Shown: one piece after another, positions 27,701-36,883 of the stretch | Layout of the letters: each line of letters starts with the position of its first letter | Position numbering within the stretch: position 1 is the first letter of the stretch | Assembly (NCBI GenBank): GCA_016618085.1 | Contig: JABLTG010000067.1 | Location: forward strand, 1-64,000 | Length of the DNA stretch: 64,000 nucleotides | DNA from: Neovahlkampfia damariscottae | Lineage: Eukaryota > Heterolobosea > Selenaionea > Neovahlkampfiida > Neovahlkampfiidae | Direction of reading: 5' to 3' | The notes under the pieces: generated by a model | Told to the model about the DNA's origin: nothing | The model's database searches: none | What the model saw: only the letters and a program-made list of their open reading frames with translations | Translations under genes and position numbers: made by a program

Positions 27701-27886
27701 CTTTTCCCAAGAGTTTTGATAACTTACAAATTTAGAAAAAAAAAATAAAAAAACTTCGTTATTTCCAGACAAGTATAAATTTGTGGTAAAACTTGTCTTA
27801 AAAAACTCCAAGAAAAATATGATACATATAAACTTCAAAAAATAGCCAGTTTTTTTTTTCAACAATTGGCCGTTGGTCACTGACAT
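12765..27886 (-). CDS. 4,875-residue RCC1/EGF/LRR/Ig-like/Cys-rich multi-TM surface protein
   Basis: Exons 27886-27755, 27722-27422, 27391-26640, 26611-21271, 21238-20933, 20898-20584, 20552-19995, 19962-19354, 19317-19033, 18999-17452, 17420-16854, 16819-16520, 16484-15166, 15132-14884, 14845-14352, 14316-12765; introns 28-38 bp. The N-terminus has a hydrophobic stretch (FICIIFFLEFF). RCC1 repeats run to about residue 720, then two EGFs (CSSRGTCSGQDKCTCDVSFAG) and an LRR-like part (SLQNLDLSMNSIKINQRLD). More than 20 Ig/IPT-like repeats of about 95-105 residues end near residue 3,900. A Cys-rich ephrin-receptor-like region follows (CPPGTYKNSPGIYDCVSCEIG; GYWYT), then about eight TM helices and a roughly 330-residue Ser/Lys-rich cytoplasmic tail. 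It is probably a large adhesion or sensing protein of the plasma membrane; the ligand is unknown. Exons carrying the repeats are all phase 1-1. Confidence 0.85.
16520..21238 (-). repeat. Tandem Ig/IPT-like modules on phase 1-1 exons
   Basis: Eight consecutive exons of 306, 315, 558, 609, 285, 1548, 567 and 300 bp all begin after the first base of a codon and end the same way, so each can be gained or lost without a frame change. Lengths are near whole multiples of 95-105 codons. Junctions repeat the same motif, a hydrophobic F/L-Y-[VG] end followed by E or K (for example FYV-E, LVIY-D, LIG/D). Confidence 0.75.
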
Positions 27887-27904
27887 TTTTTTTGTTTGGT
27901 CTGA

Positions 27905-27912
27905 TGATTGGT
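27905..27912 (+). promoter_or_regulatory. TGATTGGT element of the giant surface-protein gene
   Basis: Read on the gene's strand it is ACCAATCA, 19-26 bp before the ATG at 27886. Confidence 0.6.
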
Positions 27913-27986
27913 CGAAAAATCAATTTGATTTTAAATAGATAAAGCGATGGACAAAATTGGAAAATTTTAGCTTAAAATATGAAAAT

Positions 27987-29298
27987 TTATTTTTTCAAAG
28001 TTATAAGGTCAATTTTGTTAATTAAATCATTCAAATTGTGATCAAAATTCTCTTCAAATTTATCCGTTTGAGTGATAAAATCCACATCTAAAAATTTAGA
28101 ACAATTTTTAATATTTGTTTTTAAGGTAGTTGACATTTTTTCTTCATATAATAGTTCGAATTCATTTGAAAAAAATCCGATAAAGTAATGATTGCCACAT
28201 GAAATTTGATTAATTTTTTCATTTTTTAAAATTTGTTTTGGCAATGTTGCATTTGGCATCCTAAAAGTTTCCATAATTCCGCAATAATAAATTCCTTTGT
28301 TTGTTATAAATACTGAAGCATTTTCTGATGTAGCCACGTCTCTTACAAGTGGTATGTCTTTTAACAGAACTGGTTTTTGGATTGTGTCTCTATGATTTAA
28401 ACCTAAATTATACATTTTATTCCATCCTACTCCATAACAAACTCCAAATTCTACCAAAATAAAATAAAAATTTTTTGAAGTTACTTGTCATTGCAACAGA
28501 ATGATGAATTCCAGAAGAAATTTTTGTGATTTCTAAATTACAAAGTGATTCTAATTTCTTAAATTCATATAACTCTTTCTCTTCGATTCCAGGAAGTTGA
28601 TGAACATCATTAGATCCAATTCCAAAAATTTCATTTTTTTCATTAATGGCATAAAGAAAATCTCCACCAGCAGAAATTGAAATAATTTTTTCTTCTTTTA
28701 AAAATTGATTCCATCTAAAATATTCTTGTTGATAATATTGAAGTCTTCCACTGATAAACAACTTACCATCTTTTGTTACAATAGCTGAATAATAAGCTTT
28801 ACATTCAAGTTGTTTGACTGATTCAATAAAATCTAGATCTAATTTTAAAGGATTTGATACTGTTGTTTGAACTACACCAAGTTGAAAAAAGGCGTTATTC
28901 CCAAATACCCAAATATCTTTTGAATCTGTCACAACAATTGAATGAACATAACCAGCTGAGAAATTTGTAACAATTTTATCTTTAAAATCATGTAGTTCAT
29001 GAAGTTTGGAAAGTCCAGAACCACTAAAAATTGTTTAACATTTTTTTTTTTTACTTCCCATCATTCAATTGAAAAAAAGCGTTTGACCCTAATCCATATA
29101 ATCTACCATCATCTATGTGACTATCAGTGATCATTTTTTTAATTTACCAGTTTGAAATAATGTATGGTCTTCTCCACAAGACATTTTTTTTATTGAAAAA
29201 TCTTTCAAAGTATTTGAAGGAATTGGCTCATTGATCATAGTGCTAAAAGAATGACCACATTGATAATTATTGTTTATCCCAAATGATATAGATGTCAT
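27987..29298 (-). CDS. Small RCC1-repeat protein, probably intracellular
   Basis: Exons 29298-29148, 29112-29055, 29023-28485, 28450-27987; introns 31-35 bp; 403 residues. No signal peptide or TM segment is visible. RCC1-like repeats fill most of the chain: CGEDHTLFQTDDGRLYGLG, SAGYVHSIVVTDSKDIWVF, ISAGGDFLYAINEKNEIFG, ISSGIHHSVAMTKFGVCYG. That fits one seven-bladed propeller of about 400 residues. Such propellers act as GEFs for Ran-like GTPases or as protein scaffolds; the residues needed for Ran exchange cannot be judged by eye. Its repeats resemble those of the two extracellular RCC1 giants next to it, which suggests local duplication. A CCAATA at 29344-29349 lies about 46 bp upstream of the start. 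Confidence 0.85.
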
Positions 29299-29410
29299 CC
29301 AGTTTTTTTAAAATAAAAGTTTTTGTTTTCTTTTCATCTTTAACCAATAAAATAACAAGAAAGTAAAAGGAAAAGGAAAAAGGAAATTTAATCAAAAAAA
29401 ATTAAATAGT

Positions 29411-30886
29411 TTATTTTTGTTGATAGACTTTCTTTGCAGCTTTAACAGCTTCTAAGATATCAATACCACCGTATCCATAAACATTGTTTGGTGAACCAGA
29501 ACGTCCACATTCAGTTGATGTTTGTTTTCTAGCAGTTTTTGTGAGAATAGCAACAGTTTCTTTAATTTTTCTTTTTAATTCTGGAACAGCATCCCATAAA
29601 AGAGCAACAGCTCCATTAACAGCTGGACTAGCCATTGAAGTACCACTTAAAGCTCTGTATCCTCCTCTTGGGAAAGAAGAAACAACATTAACTCCTGGAG
29701 CACAAATTTCTGGTTTTAATCTGTTTGATCCATCATAAGTGATTGGTCCTTTTGATGAAAAACGAGCAATCTCTTTTGAGTTCTTTTGTAAAGCACCAAC
29801 AGTGAAAGCTGAAGCGTAATTTCCAGGAGGTCTTGAGACTGATGAACATCTTGGACCTGAGTTTCCAGCTGAAACAGCTAAAAAGATACCTGATGCAACC
29901 ATAGCTTCAAAAGCTTCTTTTAAGTCATCAACTCTGCAACCACCGCATCCATATGAATGTGAAGTTGAATGTGGTCTAAGTTTTGGGTCAGGTTTTTTTC
30001 CTTCAAGATCATGAGGAGCCATGAAGAATTGATAGCATGCTAAGTATTTTGAAGCTTGACTTGCACCTGAAATAGCACGACAATGAATGAATTTAGCTTT
30101 TGGAGCAACTCCAATTTTTCTATCTTTTGCACCACAAACAGTTCCAGTACCTGTACAATAATTGTGTTAAAAAAAAAATTAAATGTTATTACAATGAGTT
30201 CCATGACCGTTTGAATCTACTGGAGTTGTAACTTTTCTGTCAGCATCATACCAATTGTAATCGTGTTTAACTGAACCATCTTTTTTTGTACCTCTGTAGT
30301 TAGCTTTTAAAGCAGGATGTGTTGGATCAACACCTGTATCAATAACACCTACAACAATTTTTTTTCCTTTGTGACCCATGTCCCATACTTTATCAGCATT
30401 GATCCATTTAACATTAAATTCAATTTCTTCAGTTGATGCGTTTTTAACAACAATATCAAGTGGTTGTTCTAATTCAACAGCAAATTCTTCATTTGAGTTT
30501 ACAAATTTAACTTCTTTGAATTGAGCTAAATCTTTGATAACTTTTTCAGTAGCACCGTGAACAGCGATAGCGTTTTTAACCCAGAAAGCTTCAAATTTTT
30601 GGTTGTTTTGTTTTAAGTAACGGATGATGTTTCTTTGTGATTCATCAGCTTGTTTTTGTAAAACTTCCATGACATATTGTCCTCTTTCGTCTTCATTAGC
30701 AATTTCGTGAACGTTTACTCCATTTTTTGAAAGTGTGTTGAAATCAACTTGTTTGTCCATATAGAGGATGATATCTGTTTTCCCACTTTTAAGGTCAAGA
30801 TTTGCAATAACTTCTTCTCTGATGATTGCTCCATAAGCAAGAACGATGAGTGATAAGAGGAAAACGAAAGTTCTCATTTTCTTCAA
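29411..30886 (-). CDS. Secreted subtilisin-like serine protease (S8, bacillopeptidase F type)
   Basis: Exons 30886-30193 and 30150-29411, one 42-bp intron, 477 residues. The signal peptide is MRTFVFLLSLIVLAYG. A propeptide of the I9 inhibitor kind occupies about residues 20-150. The catalytic triad is complete: Asp in VIDTGVDPTHP, His in NGHGTHC (split by the intron), Ser in LSGTSMASP. The oxyanion Asn is in SAGNSGP. The segment CRAISGASQASKYLACYQF plus APHDLEGKKPDP is typical of the bacillopeptidase F branch. The family's usual NNSWGC is replaced by TSHSYGC. The enzyme is probably secreted or lysosomal and active in feeding or processing. A TGATTGGTTG element sits at 30897-30906. Confidence 0.93.
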
Positions 30887-30896
30887 AAGTTTCTGG

Positions 30897-30906
30897 TGAT
30901 TGGTTG
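30897..30906 (+). promoter_or_regulatory. TGATTGGTTG element of the subtilase gene
   Basis: It lies 11-20 bp before the ATG at 30886, or 20-29 bp before the second Met at 30877. Confidence 0.55.
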
Positions 30907-31153
30907 AGAAAATTTAGAAGCTTTATTGGATCGGAGATTAGAAGAAAAAAGTAGAACAAACCAATCATCCCTAATGATTTCTTCCAAAGTCAAAAAAAAG
31001 AAGTTTCAAAATTTAGATTGAAGAAGAGTTGTATTAATTCCAAAATTAAATGGTATCGCTTCTTTTCTGATTTTTTTTTAGTGAAATAACACGGTTTCAT
31101 TGGTGGAACATTAACAACCAATTAATTTTTTCTCAAACAACACAACAATTAAC

Positions 31154-31746
31154 ATGTCTTGGAGATGTTTATTTTCTAAAAATGTTCACGAAGTAAGCTT
31201 CTATTTCTGTGGAAAAGGAAAATCTAGTTTCGGAATGAGGTAATAAAAACAAAAAAAATAAAAAAAAAAAAGAGAATTTTTAAAAAAAAATCATTCAGAC
31301 TTGGAAAAACTAAATCCATTTTTTCCATTTCTCATACGTCCAATGGATGAATTACAACCTTATATCATCGCATCTTACAGTATTTTTAAAACAATTTCTA
31401 AAAAAAAATAAAAGGTTCAGGAAAAGAAGATATTCATAAAGTTGATGGATTTTCAGAAGACCAAATTGAAGAACTTTTGAAAAAAATTGTTAAAACAGGA
31501 GTTGAAATACCAAAACCTGAAAATGATATTGACGAATGGGCTGATATCATTACAGAAGATGAAAAAATTCGTTTTGTTGGACAACACCTCAGGACTATTT
31601 TTGATCCTCACAGACCAAAAGAATTATCAAAAGTACCATCCAAATTTTATAGTGAAACAACTGAATTTCCAATTCCACTCGAAAAAGTTAAGGATATGAC
31701 TGATGCTGAAGCAAAAAAAATGGAACAACTTTTGAAACAAGAATAA
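31154..31746 (+). CDS. Unknown small protein (5' structure uncertain)
   Basis: I do not recognise the family. Exons 31299-31379 and 31415-31746 join cleanly across a 35-bp intron (IIASYS-SGKEDIHKVDGFS) and read to TAA. The product is acidic and soluble, with EDQIEELLKKIVKTGVEI, FVGQHLRTIFDPHRPKEL and a C-terminal helix. The first exon probably holds the ATG at 31154 (MSWRCLFSKNVHEV, which could be an organelle presequence). The obvious donor at about 31238 does not keep frame with LEKLNPFFPFLIRPMDELQ; a donor at about 31217 would. CCAATT at 31118-31123 lies 31-36 bp upstream of the ATG. Confidence 0.55.
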
Positions 31747-31765
31747 AAAAAATTTTTATTTTTTT

Positions 31766-33173
31766 TTAATTTGTATTTACATTTTCATCATCTGAACTTG
31801 TATCTGATTCATAGGTTCTTGTAAATTCATCATCACTATCAATTTCAACATTGTCAATGTTAAATGTTTCTTGTGACCATAACCTGGAAACCACTGAAAA
31901 AGATGTCAATTTAAGTTTTTTTTTTTACTTGAATATGGGTATGTTACAGTGCTCCATATTTTTTCTGCTGCCCAAAATAACGCTTAAAAGAGAATGTTAA
32001 AAAAATAAAATAAAACCTGATTTTGGCCAAGTGAAATGGTGAAATATTCTAAAAGATGCACTTAATAAAAACCTGGCAATTTTACCACCCTAAGAATGTT
32101 ATTTTTTTTTTTTCACAAACAGGAAATAAAATATCTAAAGTAGAAGTTGCATTTTTTCTAACTATTCTTGTAGGATAAACTGGAGGTCCTAATGAAAAGG
32201 TGGATTTAGAAATAATATTTTTACCAGGTCTAGTTAATGAATATATCGTATCTTGAAGCTTAATTTTCGATTTTGAAGTTATCTTTTCCATATCTAAATT
32301 TTGTAAATTCAACAAAATTTTCAAAATCAATTCTTCATGTTGTAAAGAATTCAAAATTGTATGATTTTCTCTGACAAAGACATCGTATATTAAAAAAGAT
32401 AATTGTTCCTTTTCTTCTTTTTCTTTGCAATAAAAGGTTGTTAATTTTTGTACATAATGATCCATCATTTTCCTAAATAACTTTTTTAAAAAAAAGAAAA
32501 AACTTACAAAGATTTGTGATAGTAGAAGTAATATTTTAGAACTATAGCTATTAAATCTTGAATCTTCAAATGAATTAAATCTTGACTTGGTTTGTTGTCT
32601 TGAAAGTTTTCCAAAATTTTACAATTTTGCAAAAGACAATTCTTCAGATAGTAATAAACTTCACGATAATTAAAAGTTCTATTTTCAATATCTGACCAAA
32701 ATAATCTATTTGCTCCAAGTAAAAGTAAATTCAATTTTCTTTGAGTTTCATCTGTAAAACTGGAAGTAAACAACCATTTGTAAAATAACAAAGCATATAT
32801 TGAAGGAAAGTAATGATTTGAACTTAATAATTTTGAAACTTTTTCCATTTTCTCACCTCTTTCAAAATTTTCTTCATAAAAGTTTGCAAAAATTTGATAG
32901 TAGTTGTAAATCTCATCATCATTCAAGACTTCTTTTTAAAGGGGGTTATTTTTATGTTTATGGTTTACTTTGTATCTTTTTTTTTATTTTATTTCCTAAA
33001 TCTTGAAATAAAGAAGTCAGTGTTTGTTTTCTACGATGTGAGGATTGATCTGTTGCCGTATTTAAAGTTAATTCAACATCTTCAACAAGTTTATCTCTAA
33101 TCTCTTTCCATTTATTATTTTCATCCTTTTCAACAATTTCTTCAATTTTGACCACTTCCTCTATATTTTCCAT
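31766..33173 (-). CDS. Unknown 411-residue protein
   Basis: Exons 33173-32969, 32931-32508, 32472-32121, 32089-32017, 31982-31929, 31893-31766; introns 31-37 bp. I do not recognise the family. The N-terminus is a charged helix (KWKEIRDKLVEDVELTL). The middle is an all-helical domain (YALLFYKWLFTSSFTDE; NYREVYYYLKNCLLQNCKI). A region around LGPPVYPTRIVRKNATSTLD and ILFPGGKIARFLL is followed by FRIFHHFTWPKSALFWAAE and an acidic Ser-rich tail. No signal peptide is evident. The six-exon model keeps frame throughout, so the gene looks intact. ATTGGTCA at 33193-33200 lies 20-27 bp upstream. Confidence 0.7.
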
Positions 33174-33240
33174 GAAAAGAAAAAACTTTTTAATTGGTCA
33201 ACGGTTTTTTTTCAAACACAAAGTTTTTAACTTTTTTTTT

Positions 33241-33859
33241 TTATTTTGATTTTTTATTTTGTTGACATTTATAAGAATCATGTATTTCCTGTGGAACAAC
33301 AGAATTCATTAAAAAAGGTGAGTTTGGATTTGATCCAATATTATCATTCAATTGAACCATTTTTGAAATTTCTTTCTTTATAAATTTGTCTTTTTTTTTA
33401 TTTGGTGCACATTTTTCTCTTTCTAAATCTCTTAAATATTGGTCAGCTTTTCTGATTATTTCATTTTCTGCATATATTTGAGAACAAGGTCTCAAATGAT
33501 TCACCCATATTTCCGCCTCTTGATTTGAATTTGCTAAAAGTACATAAACTCTTCCTTCTGTGACAACTTCAATTCCTCCTTCTTGATTTGAGTGCTATTT
33601 GTTGAATTTTTTGATTTTTTTTACTTTTACATAGGAATTTGATAAATTGATTTTACCAAGTGAGTTTTGAGAATCTTCATTTGTGAAATAAGAAAGATAT
33701 TCATCATCCAAAACAAAAAACCTTTCTTTCCTTTTTTTGAAGATTTTTAAACAATTTTTTTTTATTCTCTAACCAAGATTTGTTCACAGAACCCATTTTT
33801 TTAAGATATCCACAATACTGACCTCTACCAAAATTTGCTTTCGAAATTGTTTTCTGCAT
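33241..33859 (-). CDS. PH-domain protein, 179 residues
   Basis: Exons 33859-33774, 33730-33631, 33594-33241; introns 43 and 36 bp. A pleckstrin-homology domain fills residues about 14-115: GYLKKMGSVNKSW-KERFFVL, DDEYLSYFTNEDS, GKINLSNSY, VYVLLANSNQEAEIWVNHL, ending in the invariant Trp of the C-terminal helix. A basic helical tail follows (LRDLEREKCAPNKKKDK). It probably binds membrane phosphoinositides or a protein partner. An ORF reaches further upstream but has no ATG; the Met at 33859 is supported by a CCAAT element 5-14 bp ahead of it. Confidence 0.82.
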
Positions 33860-33970
33860 TCGTGGTCCAATGAAATCAAACAAATTATTTTGAACTTTAA
33901 AACTGAAGAAAAAGGTATACTTCAACAATAAAATCAAGTTAAATTCATTTTTCACACAAACTTCTTAGGT

Positions 33971-33977
33971 CCAATCA
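33971..33977 (+). promoter_or_regulatory. CCAATCA element of the LRR-RhoGEF gene
   Basis: It lies 40-46 bp before the ATG at 34017, in the 157-bp gap between two divergent genes. Confidence 0.55.
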
Positions 33978-34016
33978 AATTTTGTTTCAATTTTTTATCT
34001 TCAAGTCTAACGGGTC

Positions 34017-36857
34017 ATGGCTTTTCTGCTAACTGACTTATTTACTACATTCATAATTATACTGATAGCTATACTGATAAATATATTGTGGTTTAAACCC
34101 ACTATTTTCGTTTTAATCGAATTTAAAAAAACAGTTTATGAAAGAATAACAGAATTTCTTCTGTACATTGAAGAAGAAATGAAAAAACGAAAAGAACAAC
34201 AAAAAAAGAACACCAAAAAAATAGAAAAAGAAGAAAAAAACGAAAAAAAATTCGAAAAAACTCGAGAAAACACACAACAAGTTGAAGAAGAAAAAAAATA
34301 TTATTTTACAAAAGAAACACAAGTGTCAGATATCGATTTTGAAACCTATGATATTAGAACACATTTAAAACTTCCAAAATTAAACTCATCTTTTACTCTA
34401 AAAAATTTTATGAACTTACCAAGTATTTTAAGAGGAGATAATCATTTAAGAATTGAAAGAATGAAATTTGATGAAACTAACAAAATTTTTAATATAAAAA
34501 TGAAAGAAATATCAACTCAAACAATAATAGAAACTCGAGAAATTGGTATTGGATCTGATATGAATGAAAATATGAATATACAAAATGAAGTAAAACAATC
34601 ACCATTACCAAATTTACCATTTGAATTAATTGAACATCCATTTGAAGAAATGATTGAAAAACAAGAAATGAAAAAGAAAAAAAAGTTAAAAAAATTATCT
34701 TCAATTTTAAAGAAGGAAAATGAAAAGAAGAATGATATTTTGAACCCAAATGGATTTGAATTAAGATGTTTTGATTCTGATTTTTTATCTGGTTTTGAAG
34801 TTTCAAATTTACATTCAAAATTGATCCATTATTTAATTGAAGAAGATTTTTATCAAATTGGAAATTCAGAAACAATGATTTCACCAAGAAGAAAAGGAAG
34901 AGATGAAAAATCAACAACGTTATATTTATCATCACTTAAATTAATTCAATTACCTGTTTATCTTATTGAAGAAAATATAATTACCCATTTAGATTTATCC
35001 AATAATTTTTTAACAAATATTCCAAATTGGTTTTTTGAATCAATGAAGAATTTAACATACCTTGATTTATCAAGAAATTATCTTAATGAATTACCTGAAA
35101 ACTTCAAAGAAATGAAAAAATTGAAGGATTTATATTTAAGTTTTAACAATTTTGAATATTTTCCAACTTGTATTTTACAATTAACATCTTTACAATATCT
35201 TTATTTTAATAATAATTTTTTAATTCAAGTTCCAAATGATATTATAAAGTTGAAATATACATTATATGAATTGGATTTTTCATACAACAAATTGATAGAT
35301 CTACCAGATGATTTTAAAAATTTAAAAAAAATGAAATTTAATGTTCAAGGAAATAGATTGTTATATTACACAAAATTTGAAATTATACCAAAAATGTTAC
35401 CATTTGATGATTCAAAATTGAATTTACTTTCTTCTTCACCTCAAAAAAATAGTATGTTACAATCACCCAATCAAAATGGAAGTCATACTGAAGATTTTGA
35501 AAAATTAAATTCAAAGTTCAAAGAATTTGAATCAGATTCATTAGATGAAGAAATACGTGAAACATTTCAAAATTCAAGAAATATTTTATTATTACAATTA
35601 TTAGATGGTGAAAGAAAGTATGTTCGTTATTTACATATTTTCAAAGAGATTTTTGTTTTACCTTTGATGTCAATGTGTATGTTTTCAGATTCAAAAAAGA
35701 ATCAAATACCAATTTCAAAAGAAGAATTATCATCTATTATACCTAAAAAACTGGAAATTTTAATCAAATTTTCAAAAATGTTTTTAATATCAATGGAATG
35801 CTCTTTGAGAGATCTAGAAAAAAATCCGAAATCTGATTCGTTAATTAAAATAGGAAATTTATTTCTGGATAATATGAATTTATTAAAAGAGAATTTTATA
35901 GAGTATCCAAGTGAATATCGAAAATGTATTGAAAATTTGAAAAATTTGAAAATAGAAAAAGTTGAATTGACCAATTATTTAGCAACAAGAAGAAAATTGA
36001 TTTTATCAGATGGATGTGATTTTGATGCATTTTTAGTATTACCTTTACAAAGATTTATTCAATATTACAAATTTTTAAAAGTAAGAATGTGTTCTTTTAT
36101 TGTAACCAATAGAAAATCTTTCTTGCAACTCAAAAATCTCATATTGATTATGAAGATTTAAAAGAATCATTTAAGAAAATTAAAGATTTATATAATTATT
36201 ATAAATATAATATAGCAAAAATAAACAACAAAGATAGAGTTCTTGAATTATCCATCAAATGGAAAAATCCAGAAATTGTTAAAGGAGAAAGATACCTTAT
36301 TCGAGAAGGATTATTAAAAATAGCACCTGATAAAGAAGTAGGTCAAATTAAGAGTTCTTGGCAATCTGTTAAAGATTTAGGTTTACAATCATTGAGAAAT
36401 GTTAACTTAAAAATGGGTTTTAATGATTATCCAAATTTGAAATCATTAATCAATAATAATATATTTGATGTGAGATTTGTTGAAGGAAAAATAAATTTAT
36501 ATCTTTTCAATGACATAATGGTGATTGAAGAAACATCAACAATTCATAAATTAAATTTATTGGGGAAAGTAAATATACTACCTCTTCAATTTGCTCAAGT
36601 TGAGATTTCAAATGGTATTTGATGTTTTTAATATCTAATCAATTTTATTAGAGAATTCTACTTCATTTTTGATTTCATTTCAAGATATCAAGAAAGTTTT
36701 AGTTTTTACAGCAGATGATGAAAAAACAAGATCTGATTGGTTTGTTTCATTTTTGAATGCCATTCAGAAATTGAACGATAGCCAAGTTTTAAATGATGAT
36801 AATGAAGGAGATGAAGAACAAGTGTTAATGAAAACAGATTTCAAAAAAGTACTGTAA
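34017..36857 (+). CDS. Membrane-anchored LRR / RhoGEF (DH) / PH protein
   Basis: Exons 34017-36080, 36113-36614, 36652-36857; introns 32 and 37 bp; 923 residues. An N-terminal TM helix (TTFIIILIAILINILWF) is followed by a long Lys/Glu coiled region. LRRs run from about residue 300 to 450 (ITHLDLSNNFLTNIPNWFF, LTYLDLSRNYLNELPENF, LYELDFSYNKLIDLPDDF). A DH domain begins near 515 (LLLQLLDGERKYVRYLHIF) and contains the conserved LPLQRFIQYYKFLK. A split PH domain closes the chain (INLYLFNDIMVIEET; VFTADDEKTRSDWFVSFLN). DH-PH modules load Rho/Rac GTPases with GTP to steer actin. The TM anchor would fix this activity to a membrane. Confidence 0.88.
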
Positions 36858-36883
36858 ATAATGTAAAAAAAGGAATGTTATTT

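Noticed and set aside
34489-34935. 148-residue minus-strand ORF
   Set aside because: Antisense shadow of the LRR-RhoGEF gene; its composition is Phe/Leu/Ile-rich as expected from the reverse of Lys/Asn-rich codons.
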